Positions 7,551 to 17,037 of a DNA stretch of 64,000 nucleotides are shown here, piece after piece (position 1 is the first letter of the stretch; each line of letters opens with the position of its first letter). The stretch is from F23-D06 sp045132055 (GTDB lineage Bacteria > Bacteroidota > Bacteroidia > Bacteroidales > WCHB1-69). The stretch lies in the NCBI GenBank assembly GCA_045132055.1, contig JBGURP010000030.1, positions 1 to 64,000 of the forward strand, written 5' to 3'. Position numbers and translations under genes: made by a program. The notes under the pieces were generated by a model that searched no databases, was not told the DNA's origin, and saw nothing but the letters and a program-made list of their open reading frames with translations.

Positions 7551-8285
7551 ATGGAAGAGTTTATCATCAGGACGGAAGGATTAACCAAAAAATACAAGAG
7601 CCGCACGGTGGTGAATGACGTGTCCGTCAACTTTCACCAAGGGGAAATTGTAGGATTGCTGGGACCCAACGGCGCAGGCAAGACCACCTCTTTTTACATG
7701 ATCGTAGGACTCATCAAGCCTTACGCGGGCAAGATTTTCCTCAATGAGCAGGATATCACCGAGCTACCCATGTACAAGCGTGCGCAGATGGGCATCGCCT
7801 ACCTGCCGCAAGAAGCTTCCGTGTTCCGACACCTCACCGTGGAGGACAACATCAAAGCCATCCTGCAATTCAGCGGCAAAAGCAAGGAGGAACAACGCGA
7901 GAAGCTCGAGAGCCTCATCTCCGAGTTCAACATACAGAAAGTGCGCCACAACAAGGGCAACAACCTCTCCGGCGGCGAGCGACGCAGAGTGGAAATCGCC
8001 CGCTGCCTGGCATCCGACCCCAGATTCATCCTGCTGGATGAGCCCTTCGCCGGCGTCGATCCCATTGCCGTGGAAGACATCCAAGGCATCGTGGCCAAGC
8101 TCAAGGACAAGAATATCGGCATCGTCATCACCGACCACAACGTGCACGAAACCCTCTCCATCACCGACCGTGCTTATCTGCTCTTCGAAGGCAAGGTGCT
8201 GAAATCGGGCACCGCCGAGGAATTAGCCTCCGACCCCATGGTCAAAAAAGTCTATCTGGGTTCCAACTTTGAGTTACGGAAATAA
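7551..8285 (+). CDS. lptB: LPS export ABC transporter ATP-binding protein
   Basis: This 244-residue ATPase powers LPS extraction from the inner membrane with LptF/LptG. It has Walker A GPNGAGKTT (residues 38-46), a Q-loop at YLPQEASVFRHLTVEDN, the signature LSGGERRR near 142, Walker B FILLDEPFAGVDP near 160 and the switch histidine in ITDHNVHETL near 196. The QEASVFRHLTV segment and the GVDPIAVEDIQ stretch after Walker B are specific to LptB. It follows the SRPBCC gene by 1 nt. The genes for the partner subunits are not in the window, but lptD lies 6 kb away. Confidence 0.95.
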   Translation: MEEFIIRTEGLTKKYKSRTVVNDVSVNFHQGEIVGLLGPNGAGKTTSFYMIVGLIKPYAGKIFLNEQDITELPMYKRAQMGIAYLPQEASVFRHLTVEDNIKAILQFSGKSKEEQREKLESLISEFNIQKVRHNKGNNLSGGERRRVEIARCLASDPRFILLDEPFAGVDPIAVEDIQGIVAKLKDKNIGIVITDHNVHETLSITDRAYLLFEGKVLKSGTAEELASDPMVKKVYLGSNFELRK

Positions 8286-8315
8286 AAAAAAAAACGGCGC
8301 GAAAATTCGCGCCGT
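8284..8315 (-). terminator. Terminator of the PorE-like gene
   Basis: A perfect stem, ACGGCGCGAA/TTCGCGCCGT (8294-8315), has a 2-nt AA gap. The run of A at 8284-8294 gives a U-tract on the minus strand. Confidence 0.85.
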
Positions 8316-8335
8316 AATCATTTCTTCAGAATCCA

Positions 8336-10855
8336 TTATTTGAATTTCAACTGATTCTTCTCTTTATCAATCGTGAAATCACCCCATGAATCCTTGATGA
8401 ATCCATCACCAATCACGAACGGGGCGGCAAGACCTTTCTTCACGATGACTTTCACATTCTCTTCATAGTCATCACCCACGCGGAGCTCTTCAAGATAAAG
8501 CACGGAATTCTCAATAATACTACCGTCTTCCTGCTTGATAGCACCAGCCTTGTCCTCAAAGTCATTCACCTTGATGATGCTTTCCTTCAAGAAACGGGTG
8601 GCATCGGCATAATTCATGAAGATTTCCTCACTGTTGTTGCCAATCAGGAAGTTCATGGACTTGCTGTTGGCGAAACAGGTACCCAACACATCCTCGCCGT
8701 TGATAGTTACAGGCACGGTACGCTGTTGGATGACGGCGATGGTGCTGGCGCCACCGGCTGTACCAACTGAATCATCATGCGGCACATAGTCGTCACGCAA
8801 AATGAGGAACTCGGTACGACGGTTCAGGGCGTGAGCTGCCTCTTTCTCATTCTTCGTAGGTTGCGACTCGCAGAATTCTTCTGTCAGGTAAGTGCCTTTC
8901 GGGAAGAAGTAGCGTTTGCCGTTATAGACAGAATACATATCCTTCTCCAATTTACGAGGCACACGCTCACCATAGCCCTTCGGCACGATACGGTCGGCGG
9001 CAATACCCTTGGAAATCAGGAAATCGACGCAGGATTGGGCACGGTTCTGTGACAAAATGTCGTTCTTCTCTTCCGTATCACGGGAGTCGGTGTGGGAACG
9101 CAACTCAATCACGATGGTCGGGTTCTTCACCATAATGTTATACAGATACATCAAAGAGTCCTGATATTGCGGTTTGAGATCCCATTTTGCCAGATCATAC
9201 AGAATCTCAGGCAGCAGGATCGGCTCCTTCGGAATGGGCTCCAGGGTGAAATCCTGCGTAAAGTCCGTATTCTCCATCACACCGATGGTAGTCAGCTTGG
9301 CTGTATTGCCATTTTCCCAATAACCTTTCTTGGCCACCTTGATATCATACGTGGTAGCACCCAAAATCTTGGCCTTGTCGAAATGGTAATAGCCCTTCAC
9401 ATCTGTAGTGGTCTTGTAGGAAGTACCGTCAGATCCGACGATTTCCACATCCACAGCATCCATGTACTGGCCGTTGTTCTTGTCTCTGATTCTTCCGGAG
9501 AGAGAGTACACGATAGGACGGAGCAGGAAGTAGTAGATATCATCACCACCCTTGCCGCCAGGACGGTTAGAGGAGAAGTAACCCTTGGCCATGTACGGCG
9601 ACTGGGACTGCGGATCAATAGCCTCATTCTCGTCGAACATGATACCGATATCGTCGCCGGCAGAGTTGATGGGTGACATCAAATTCTCGGCAGGACCGAA
9701 GTTGCCGTTATTGTCAATACGGGAAAGGAAAATGTCAAGTCCGCCCATACCGGGGTGTCCGTCGGAGGAGAAATAAAACTCCTGATCATTGCGCAGGGAG
9801 GGGAACACTTCCTGACCTGCGGTATTCACATTCTTACCCAAATTGGTGATATTGGAAAATTTTGCAGACTTTTTGGCACGAGTGGCTCTGTAAATATCAT
9901 AACCACCTTCACCACCGGGTTTATTGGATGCAAAATAGATGGTCAACTCGTCATCGCTGATGAACGGGTGCACATAGTTGTACGCGGAGTCGCCCAAGTA
10001 CACGAGTTCGGGTTCGCCCCAAGAATTACCTTTCTTCAAAGATTTGTAAATGTAGCAGCCCTGCACTTTCTTCTTGTCCTGCGGACACTTGGTAAAATAG
10101 AGGACCGTACCCTTGCGGTTGCAGCTGGCCTCGCCCTCGTTGACTTCGGAGTTGAGCACGCCGCCCTGGTCGTAAGCTTTCACCGGCGACCACTCACCGG
10201 GCCAATCCGTATTCTTGCTCTTGGGCTTATTGGATACATAGATATCGGAGAAAGAAACACCTGTCCATTGGTCGGTGCCTTTGCCAGCAGAACCTTCGCG
10301 GTTGGAAGTGAAGATGATGGCATTGCGTTTCTCATTGTTACCCCAACGCGGTGCCCACTCGTCTTCTCGTGTGTTGAATTTCTTGAGATTTTCCACCTCA
10401 TAACGTGTGGCATTCTCCAACCACATCTTGGCATTTTGGCAGCCTACGATTGCCGTGTCTGCACGCGCATCTTCTGCCGCACGCTTCTTATACTTGTTGT
10501 AATACGCCAAAGCCTGGTCGTAATCTCCACGCAAGTTGTAGATATTGCCCAAATGATACAGGATGATGGGATTGTCTTTCTGATAGTTCTTCTTCTCCAG
10601 TCGGAGATATTGCTGCTCGGCCTTTTTGAGATCGCCCATGATACGATAACACTCGGCAATCCTGAAGGTGGCACGCTGAATCTCCACCCGGTTGGAGGAG
10701 AGTTTCTTGATTCCTTTCTTGTAAGCTTCCAAAGATTTCTCATATTGGCAATCGCGGAACAAGTTGTCCGCGTCGCGCAATATCTGGGCATTCAAACTAC
10801 AAGTAGTTGTCAATAAAATAGTTAAAACAACCAGCAGCAATCTATATAGTTTCAT
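8336..10855 (-). CDS. PorE-like OmpA-family protein (TPR, beta-propeller, CRD, OmpA) with C-terminal pseudo-retropepsin domain
   Basis: This 839-residue protein has the domain order of the T9SS component PorE. A signal peptide (MKLYRLLLVVLTILL...) is followed by TPR helices (about 28-150), a PD40/WD40-like propeller (about 165-430, with repeated IYFASNKPGGEGGYDIYRA-type blades), a carboxypeptidase-regulatory-like strand domain (about 450-535) and an OmpA-like peptidoglycan-binding domain (about 545-690, SHTDSRDTEEKNDILSQNRAQ and NRRTEFLIL). The protein then continues for about 125 residues (714-839, genomic 8339-8716) with the layout of a retropepsin-like aspartic protease fold, but the DTGAS position reads GNNSE. 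PorE anchors T9SS machinery to peptidoglycan. The PorE assignment rests on architecture; other OmpA/TPR proteins are possible. Confidence 0.75.
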   Translation of the reverse strand: MKLYRLLLVVLTILLTTTCSLNAQILRDADNLFRDCQYEKSLEAYKKGIKKLSSNRVEIQRATFRIAECYRIMGDLKKAEQQYLRLEKKNYQKDNPIILYHLGNIYNLRGDYDQALAYYNKYKKRAAEDARADTAIVGCQNAKMWLENATRYEVENLKKFNTREDEWAPRWGNNEKRNAIIFTSNREGSAGKGTDQWTGVSFSDIYVSNKPKSKNTDWPGEWSPVKAYDQGGVLNSEVNEGEASCNRKGTVLYFTKCPQDKKKVQGCYIYKSLKKGNSWGEPELVYLGDSAYNYVHPFISDDELTIYFASNKPGGEGGYDIYRATRAKKSAKFSNITNLGKNVNTAGQEVFPSLRNDQEFYFSSDGHPGMGGLDIFLSRIDNNGNFGPAENLMSPINSAGDDIGIMFDENEAIDPQSQSPYMAKGYFSSNRPGGKGGDDIYYFLLRPIVYSLSGRIRDKNNGQYMDAVDVEIVGSDGTSYKTTTDVKGYYHFDKAKILGATTYDIKVAKKGYWENGNTAKLTTIGVMENTDFTQDFTLEPIPKEPILLPEILYDLAKWDLKPQYQDSLMYLYNIMVKNPTIVIELRSHTDSRDTEEKNDILSQNRAQSCVDFLISKGIAADRIVPKGYGERVPRKLEKDMYSVYNGKRYFFPKGTYLTEEFCESQPTKNEKEAAHALNRRTEFLILRDDYVPHDDSVGTAGGASTIAVIQQRTVPVTINGEDVLGTCFANSKSMNFLIGNNSEEIFMNYADATRFLKESIIKVNDFEDKAGAIKQEDGSIIENSVLYLEELRVGDDYEENVKVIVKKGLAAPFVIGDGFIKDSWGDFTIDKEKNQLKFK

Positions 10856-10894
10856 CTTTTAAAATATTTTACCTTATAAAAATGAGAGCGCTAA

Positions 10895-10931
10895 AATAAA
10901 AAAAAATCGGGACAGTAGAACTATCCCGATT
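10895..10931 (-). terminator. Terminator of secDF
   Basis: AATCGGGACAG (10905-10915) pairs with CTATCCCGATT (10921-10931) with one mismatch. A-rich sequence at 10895-10906 gives the U-tract on the minus strand. Confidence 0.75.
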
Positions 10932-10954
10932 AATTTTTATTGCGGACGAGAAAA

Positions 10955-13900
10955 TTATTTCGTCAATTCCGCTTTGGCGCGTCTTACCTTGCCACCGCCA
11001 AGACGAAGCAAGTCGTATGCCAACGGGTTGGAAACCAAGATACCGGAGTAGGTACCGAAGAGAATACCCATGAACATAGCGAAGACGAAACCGCGGATCA
11101 CCTCACCACCGAACAGGAAGATCACCAACAGGGTAACCAAAGTGGTACCTGCTGTGTTGACGTTACGTCCGAGGGTCTGGTTGATGGCGTTGTTAAAGTT
11201 CTCGTAGTTCTCGCGTTTCGGATAAAGGGCGAGGTTCTCACGCACACGGTCGAAGATTACCACGTTGTTGTTGATAGAGTAACCAATCACCGTCAAAATA
11301 GCAGCGATGAAGTTCTGGTCAATCTCCATGGAGAACGGCATCACCTTGTAGAACAAGGAGAAGACACCGACGGTGAGGAACGTATCGTGGAACAGGGCGA
11401 ACACGCCAGCCATACCGAACTGCCAGTTCTTGAAACGAACGGCGATGTAGATGAAGATCAACACCAAGGAAGCGAGCACAGCCCAGATAGCGTTGCGCAG
11501 CAACTCGCGGGCCACGGTCGGCTGAATCTTCTGGGAAGACTGGATACCACGCACATCGTTGGTCAAATGCGTAAAGTCGTATTCAGAAAGATCCTGTTTG
11601 GTGTAGAAACCCTTCAAAGCGTTGTACAGCTTCGTTTCGCAGAGCTGGTCAACGGTCGGATCATTGCTCTCGATCTTGTAGTTGGTGATGATACGGATCT
11701 GGTCATTGCCACCGAAGGTCTTGACCTCAGGATTACCACCGAACTCTTTGGCGACAGCTGCACGCACGTCTTTCGTGGTCACATCCTTGTCGAAACGAAC
11801 CACATAGCAACGGCCTCCAGTGAAGTCGATACCCGGTTTCAATCCCAACGTAGCGAAGGAAACGGCGGAAACGATAATCATGGCGAGAGAGAGACCGTAG
11901 AAAATCTTTCTCTTGCTGAGGAAGTCGATATGCGTGTTCATGAACGCATTGATCGTAAGCTTGTTGCCAACCTCGAGGGATTTGCCTTTCTTCAGTCTGG
12001 CCTCGATAATCATACGGGACACCAGAATAGCGGTGAACAGAGAAGAAAGGATACCGATGATCAACGTGGTAGCGAAACCTTGGATAGGACCGGAACCGAA
12101 GATGTAAAGCACGATAGCGGTAATCAAGGTCGTGACGTTACCGTCGATGATAGCGGAATAGGAGTGTTTGAAACCTTCATCGACTGCCACGCGGATACCC
12201 TTGCCGGCGCGCACTTCCTCACGCACGCGCTCGTAGATAATCACGTTGGCATCGACGGCCATACCGAGGGTCAACACGATACCGGCGATACCCGGCAATG
12301 TGAGCACTGCACCCATGGAGGCGAGCACACCCACGATGAAGAACACGTTCGCAAACAAAGCGAGGTCGGCCACCAGACCGGCGCGGCTGTAGTAGAAGAA
12401 CATGTACAGAATCACGAGAATGAAAGCGCCGAGGAAGGAGAGCAAACCGGATTTGATGGATTCCTTACCCAAAGTAGGACCCACGATTTCGGATTGGACG
12501 ATATTCACGCGAGCCTCGAGGTTACCGGAATTCAAGACAGTAGCGAGGTCCTTGGCTTCTTCAATGGTGAAGTTACCGGAAATCTCGGAGTTACCGTTCG
12601 GAATCTCGGAACGCACGGTCGGAGCGGAATAGACAAACTCATCGAGCACAATGGCGATGGCGGTCAGCTTGCCACCTCTGTTCTCAGCAGCAGCCTTCGT
12701 GATCTTACGCCACTCGTCGGCAGCTTGGTCTTCCATAGACATGTTGACGACCACACGGTTGTTCTGGTCAACATCCTGACGGGCGGTACGCACCACGCGG
12801 GCACCTCCGATGGTCTCAGAACTCAAAAGCGGTCCCACACGGTCGTTTTTCTTCTTCAAAGGATACAACGGATATGCGTTGTTGTAATCTCTTTCAGGAG
12901 AACCCCAGTAGAACACAACACTGTTGTCACCCAGAATCTTCTGGAGTTGCGGAAGCAGACTGTTGATCTTCGGCATGTCAGACTCCTTGAAGTAGCCAAT
13001 CACATAGCTACCCGGGATAGCCACAGCCTTGCTGAGGATGGCGCCTTCGCCAATCTCTTCCTCTTCTTCTTCATCAAGCTCCTCTTCTTCAGGGAGTTGT
13101 GCAGTAAGACTGTCAACAGCAGCGGTATCAGCATCCACTTTCGGGTTGTCCTTCTGGTTCTTCAGCTGTTGTGCCAGTTGGGCATCAGCCATAGCAAAGC
13201 GCTGTTGGATGGAACGTCCACCTACAGCATCGTTATAGACTTCCCAGAATTCCAGTTTGGCAGTGCTCTTCAACAGATCGGTGACACGCTCGGGTTCTTT
13301 CACACCGGGAAGCTCCACGAGGATACGGCCACCTTGCAGCAGTTGGATGTTAGGCTGTGCCACACCGAAACGGTCGATACGGGTACGGAGGATTTTGAAC
13401 GTACGGTCCACAATCTCGCCGGACTCCTTCTTGATGAAACTGATAATCTGCGCGTCGGAAGCATTCTTGATACCGGAACGCTCGCCGAAATAGGTACGCA
13501 GGTTGGCGTTGTTCATCTTCATCGCAGCCTTCTGCTTGTTAAAGTTGTTCACAAAAATGTCCACAAAGTCACCACCAGTGGTCTTCTCGTACTCGGCCAC
13601 AGACTTGTCAAAGGTAGCCTTGAACAACGGATCTTCCGTATTGGTGGCCAAACTTTGAACCACATCAGGCATGGAAATCTCGAGGGTGACGTTCATACCG
13701 CCCTTCAAGTCCAAGCCCAAGTTCAGCTCTTTATACTTGCATTTCTTGTAGGTGTTGCCCAAATAAATGGTGGAATCATTCATGTTGGTCAAATACTGGC
13801 GAGTTCTGGCATCTATCAAAGAATCAACCAGATGCTTCTCCAACATCACATCACCATGAGCCTCTTTCTTCACCTCTTCAATGGCAGCAGGATCGTTTGC

Positions 13901-14014
13901 AAAAGTTTCTGCCTTTTTCTCCACTCTCCAAGTCACGAAGGAGAAGGAAAGACAATACAAACAAACCAACACAAGAAGAATTGTGAAAAATAAAATCAGT
14001 CCTTTGTTTTTCAT
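10955..14014 (-). CDS. secDF: Protein translocase subunit SecDF (fusion)
   Basis: This 1019-residue SecD-SecF fusion uses the proton motive force to help pull proteins through SecYEG. The SecD half carries LNLGLDLKGGMNVTLEI near residue 98, the P1 periplasmic domain and the RND transmembrane block (about 520-700). The SecF half begins near 720 and carries LKPGIDFTGGRCYVVRF and its own six-helix block with GYSINNNVVIFDRVRENL. Fusion into one chain is the normal Bacteroidota form. The periplasmic domain has a very acidic insert (about 303-320, LPEEEELDEEEEEEIGEG). It is transcribed alone from a -7 box at 14080-14087 and has its own terminator. Confidence 0.95.
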   Translation of the reverse strand: MKNKGLILFFTILLVLVCLYCLSFSFVTWRVEKKAETFANDPAAIEEVKKEAHGDVMLEKHLVDSLIDARTRQYLTNMNDSTIYLGNTYKKCKYKELNLGLDLKGGMNVTLEISMPDVVQSLATNTEDPLFKATFDKSVAEYEKTTGGDFVDIFVNNFNKQKAAMKMNNANLRTYFGERSGIKNASDAQIISFIKKESGEIVDRTFKILRTRIDRFGVAQPNIQLLQGGRILVELPGVKEPERVTDLLKSTAKLEFWEVYNDAVGGRSIQQRFAMADAQLAQQLKNQKDNPKVDADTAAVDSLTAQLPEEEELDEEEEEEIGEGAILSKAVAIPGSYVIGYFKESDMPKINSLLPQLQKILGDNSVVFYWGSPERDYNNAYPLYPLKKKNDRVGPLLSSETIGGARVVRTARQDVDQNNRVVVNMSMEDQAADEWRKITKAAAENRGGKLTAIAIVLDEFVYSAPTVRSEIPNGNSEISGNFTIEEAKDLATVLNSGNLEARVNIVQSEIVGPTLGKESIKSGLLSFLGAFILVILYMFFYYSRAGLVADLALFANVFFIVGVLASMGAVLTLPGIAGIVLTLGMAVDANVIIYERVREEVRAGKGIRVAVDEGFKHSYSAIIDGNVTTLITAIVLYIFGSGPIQGFATTLIIGILSSLFTAILVSRMIIEARLKKGKSLEVGNKLTINAFMNTHIDFLSKRKIFYGLSLAMIIVSAVSFATLGLKPGIDFTGGRCYVVRFDKDVTTKDVRAAVAKEFGGNPEVKTFGGNDQIRIITNYKIESNDPTVDQLCETKLYNALKGFYTKQDLSEYDFTHLTNDVRGIQSSQKIQPTVARELLRNAIWAVLASLVLIFIYIAVRFKNWQFGMAGVFALFHDTFLTVGVFSLFYKVMPFSMEIDQNFIAAILTVIGYSINNNVVIFDRVRENLALYPKRENYENFNNAINQTLGRNVNTAGTTLVTLLVIFLFGGEVIRGFVFAMFMGILFGTYSGILVSNPLAYDLLRLGGGKVRRAKAELTK

Positions 14015-14079
14015 CTCTCTTTTATTTATTTGATTTTTAATTATTTATATATTTTTCAGCCTAAAAAATTCAAGGTTGC

Positions 14080-14087
14080 AAATATAC
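14080..14087 (-). promoter_or_regulatory. -7 promoter box of secDF
   Basis: CAAATATA reads TATATTTG on the minus strand. It lies 65 nt upstream of the secDF ATG, leaving a long AT-rich leader. Confidence 0.6.
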
Positions 14088-14132
14088 AAAAATTATCAAA
14101 CCCACAAAGGGAGATTAAAAATATATAAGAAT

Positions 14133-14320
14133 TAGGAGTAAATGGGGTAAATGGGGTGAATGGGATAAAGGAGGTAAAAGGGGAAATGATAATTCCCCTT
14201 CTATTTTAGATTTGACGAATGAGCGAGGGCAGAGGAAAAACTTGTTTTTGCTATGCCGAGCGAAGAGGAAAAGCAGGCTTGCCTGCAATGGGTGGCCGCA
14301 GGCCGGGGTAGTAATATGGA
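14133..14320. repeat. Period-9 array plus interrupted double-hairpin repeat 3' of lptD
   Basis: This is the only content of the 322-bp gap besides the secDF promoter. Positions 14133-14184 repeat a 9-mer of the type GTAAATGGG. From 14191 comes AATTCCCCTTCT, about 90 bp of unrelated sequence including the hairpin GCAGGC/GCCTGC, and then GGTGGCCGCAGGCCGGGG followed by GTAGTAATATGGA, ending at 14320. Compact versions of the outer parts occur at 25705-25757 and 39290-39340. All three lie just past the 3' end of a minus-strand gene, in the same orientation. Confidence 0.65.
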
Positions 14321-14336
14321 TTCGTAAATACCGCTG

Positions 14337-16961
14337 CTACAGATTATCGCGGTAATCACTGTGCCACGGAATCTTCAGCACGTCTTTCAGCACAGCGGCC
14401 TTCACGTTGAGCGTGAAACTCCAGCCCTTGCGGTAACCGAACGGAATCCAGTTGAAACTCATCTCCCAACAGTGCATGTCGCGGTAGATGTCGATGGAAG
14501 TGTACGACAAGTCTTTCTGCACGAAATCGTAACCGGTAGTAAAGCCCACCTTCCACTTCCGCGTGACGTTGATCTCACCCTGCACATTGATGGTGTGCAC
14601 CATGTTGCGCGAATACCTGTTCGTGTCTATCAACCTGTAATAGGCCAAGTTGTCCGTGAGCCCGTAAGTAAACGTGTAATTGAAGGTAAGCGACCACTTC
14701 CGCCAGTCGTCGTTCTTTTTCTTCTGATCCTGCGGATCCGTCTGCAGCTTCTTTCTCTTGAAAGTATTCTGGTCGATGCGCCAGTTCAGCCCGATGCTGA
14801 AATCAGTGGACGACATACGGAAAAGCCTGTGGTTGACTTTCCACTCAAACTGGTTCACCCTGACCCCGTTTTCATTGATAATGTAAGGATCGAACATGAA
14901 GTTGAAGGTCAGATACAGCTGTTTGAACAGGGTGCTGCGGCCGGAAATGGCCAACCGCGACCAGTTCAGCGAGTCGGCGGCGATGTTGTAGTTCATGGAG
15001 ATGTTGAGATTGTCGAAAATCGGAATCTTCTTGAACCCCGTGATGGTGTCGCGCTTCGAGCGCACCTTGATTTCCACATTGTTGCCGAATGAGAGCTGCA
15101 CCAAGGCCTGCGTGTTGCGGGTCACTGAGCCGAAAATCGCATTGTCGTACAAAGTATATTCCACCTCCTCGCCCGTGAACGGGTTCAGGTACTTGTCCGT
15201 GATGCGCCCCGCCAAATTGGGTTTGTACGTGAAATTCAGCGTCGGGGTAATCACATGTCGGATGGCGTTGAGGCCGCCCTTCTTGAACATGTACATGAAA
15301 TAGATTTTGGTGGTCAGCGAAGAGGAGACACTCACATCGTGCAACGCGCCGAAGCCTCGATGGAAGTAGTTGTTCAACACACCCGTCATCTGCCCGCCCG
15401 TGGTGTCAATGGTCATGTCGCGCGTGTAGTTTTGCAGGTACCACTTCTCAATCAAGGTGGCCGACGTGTTCCAGTTGATCAGCTTGGCGATCTTGATGGG
15501 TATGGTCAGCGGGATGGTGTGCATCATGCCGAAATTCATCTCGTTCCAAGTCTGCGGACGCAAGAAAAGCGTGTCGTATGTATCCATCTGTCCCGTCAAC
15601 TGGGAAGTCCATTTCAAAGCGATATTGTCATACCACTTCAAGGAACCCACCTTGTTTTTCTTGCGGAACGGATAGAACTGCACCACCGACATGTTGATGT
15701 CAGGGAGCTTGAGGTTCACGTTGCGCGTGCGCGTGTTCTGCGAATACGAAAGCGAGGCATCCACAAAGAAGAAATCCCGCACCGAAGTGGTGATGTTGAT
15801 GGAAGAAGTGTATTGGTTGGAAAGATAATCGTTCGTGGAGGTCAGGTTGTACTTGGAATAGTTGCTACTCACAATGTCAATGTGCGCATTGAAACGGGTG
15901 GTCGGATGGGATTTGATATCCTGCTTGTGATCCCAGTAAATCTTATAGTCATTGGAGCAACGGTAGCTGGAGTCCAGCTTGTCGCCCGTGCGGGTTTGCG
16001 AGAACTGCAGATCCACCTCTCCGGTGCACTTGTATTTATACACATAGTTGGATTTCGCTTTCACCGCCCAGCTTCCGCGCGTGTAGAGGTCCGTGGAAAG
16101 CAGCAAATCCAAATGGTCGCTGATGGCAAAATAGAAGCCCAAGTTCTGGAAATAGAAGCCCAGATTGGAGGACTCGCCTATCGAAGGCATCACAAAGCCC
16201 GACTTGCGCTGCGCATCCAACGGGAAGAACGCGAACGGGATGGCAATGGGCGTGGGCACATTGGTGAAGCTGAGATACGCCGGACCAATGATAATCTTGT
16301 CGTGCTGAATGAACTTCGCTTTGGTAAAATCCACCTCATAATGAGGATGTTCCAACTCGCAGGTAGTGTATTTGCCCTTCTTGATGAATGCCACATTGTC
16401 GTCCATCTTCTTGATCTGCTCACCATGCACAAAACCCTCATCCTGTGTGGTAATCACATGCGTAATCTTGCCTTTGTGGGTAGTGAAATTGTATTTGATT
16501 TCGCGGGCTTGGTACTGGGACTCGCCTTGGATGAAAATCGGGCTTCCCCGCACATGACCAGAAGAGTCGGCCACGCCACAGGCATACAGCTCATTGTTTT
16601 TGAAGTCAATCTCGATATAATCCGCCTGCAACTCCATATCCTCATACTTCACCACCGCATCGCCGAACAGGTAGGTATAGCGGCGGCCGATGTCGTTGAC
16701 GGCAGAATCCTTGGCGCTGTACGTAACCATGGAATTGAGCGCGCTGGGGGAAAGCTTCTTGACGTGGAACTTGGCAGAATCCATGGCCAACGTGTCGGGT
16801 TTCAGCGTGTCGGACTTGACAGATGTGGCAGCCGTGGTCGGACGCGCCGGACGACGGCCGCGTGCGTTCTGGGCATTGGACAACAGACACAACAATATCA
16901 GTGTCAGCAACATACCACACTTCAGTAATAAAAAACGGAATGTGTATATTTTATTATCCAA
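14337..16961 (-). CDS. lptD: Putative LPS-assembly protein LptD
   Basis: This protein of about 874 residues resembles Bacteroidota LptD, the outer-membrane barrel that inserts LPS into the outer leaflet. After a signal peptide and a Pro/Thr-rich stretch comes an OstA/jellyroll part (about 85-215: YLFGDAVVKYEDMELQADYIEIDFKNNELYACG, then KYTTCELEHPHYEVDFTKAKFIQHDKIIIGPAYL). A beta-barrel follows from IAIPFAFFPLDAQRKSGFVMPS to the C-terminus. The first codon at 16961 is TTG, which gives a signal peptide with a basic n-region; the first ATG, at 16913, would leave almost no n-region, so I prefer TTG. It is divergent from the amidase operon. Confidence 0.85.
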   Translation of the reverse strand: MDNKIYTFRFLLLKCGMLLTLILLCLLSNAQNARGRRPARPTTAATSVKSDTLKPDTLAMDSAKFHVKKLSPSALNSMVTYSAKDSAVNDIGRRYTYLFGDAVVKYEDMELQADYIEIDFKNNELYACGVADSSGHVRGSPIFIQGESQYQAREIKYNFTTHKGKITHVITTQDEGFVHGEQIKKMDDNVAFIKKGKYTTCELEHPHYEVDFTKAKFIQHDKIIIGPAYLSFTNVPTPIAIPFAFFPLDAQRKSGFVMPSIGESSNLGFYFQNLGFYFAISDHLDLLLSTDLYTRGSWAVKAKSNYVYKYKCTGEVDLQFSQTRTGDKLDSSYRCSNDYKIYWDHKQDIKSHPTTRFNAHIDIVSSNYSKYNLTSTNDYLSNQYTSSINITTSVRDFFFVDASLSYSQNTRTRNVNLKLPDINMSVVQFYPFRKKNKVGSLKWYDNIALKWTSQLTGQMDTYDTLFLRPQTWNEMNFGMMHTIPLTIPIKIAKLINWNTSATLIEKWYLQNYTRDMTIDTTGGQMTGVLNNYFHRGFGALHDVSVSSSLTTKIYFMYMFKKGGLNAIRHVITPTLNFTYKPNLAGRITDKYLNPFTGEEVEYTLYDNAIFGSVTRNTQALVQLSFGNNVEIKVRSKRDTITGFKKIPIFDNLNISMNYNIAADSLNWSRLAISGRSTLFKQLYLTFNFMFDPYIINENGVRVNQFEWKVNHRLFRMSSTDFSIGLNWRIDQNTFKRKKLQTDPQDQKKKNDDWRKWSLTFNYTFTYGLTDNLAYYRLIDTNRYSRNMVHTINVQGEINVTRKWKVGFTTGYDFVQKDLSYTSIDIYRDMHCWEMSFNWIPFGYRKGWSFTLNVKAAVLKDVLKIPWHSDYRDNL

Positions 16962-16987
16962 TGCTTATTTAATGTATAATAATACTA

Positions 16988-16995
16988 TATATTTG
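16988..16995 (+). promoter_or_regulatory. -7 promoter box of the amidase operon
   Basis: TATATTTG matches TAnnTTTG and lies 42 nt upstream of the ATG at 17038. Confidence 0.65.
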
Positions 16996-17037
16996 CACGT
17001 TAAAAAAACGCAAAAATAAACAAAAAGTTTCAAAGTG

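Noticed and set aside
10940..13993. A 1017-codon open frame on the plus strand opposite secDF
   Set aside because: It is antisense to the unmistakable SecDF sequence and its translation is low-complexity His/Thr/Asp-rich text with no family signal.
15255..16928. A 557-codon open frame opposite lptD
   Set aside because: It is a mirror of lptD codon bias with no recognisable domain or start context.
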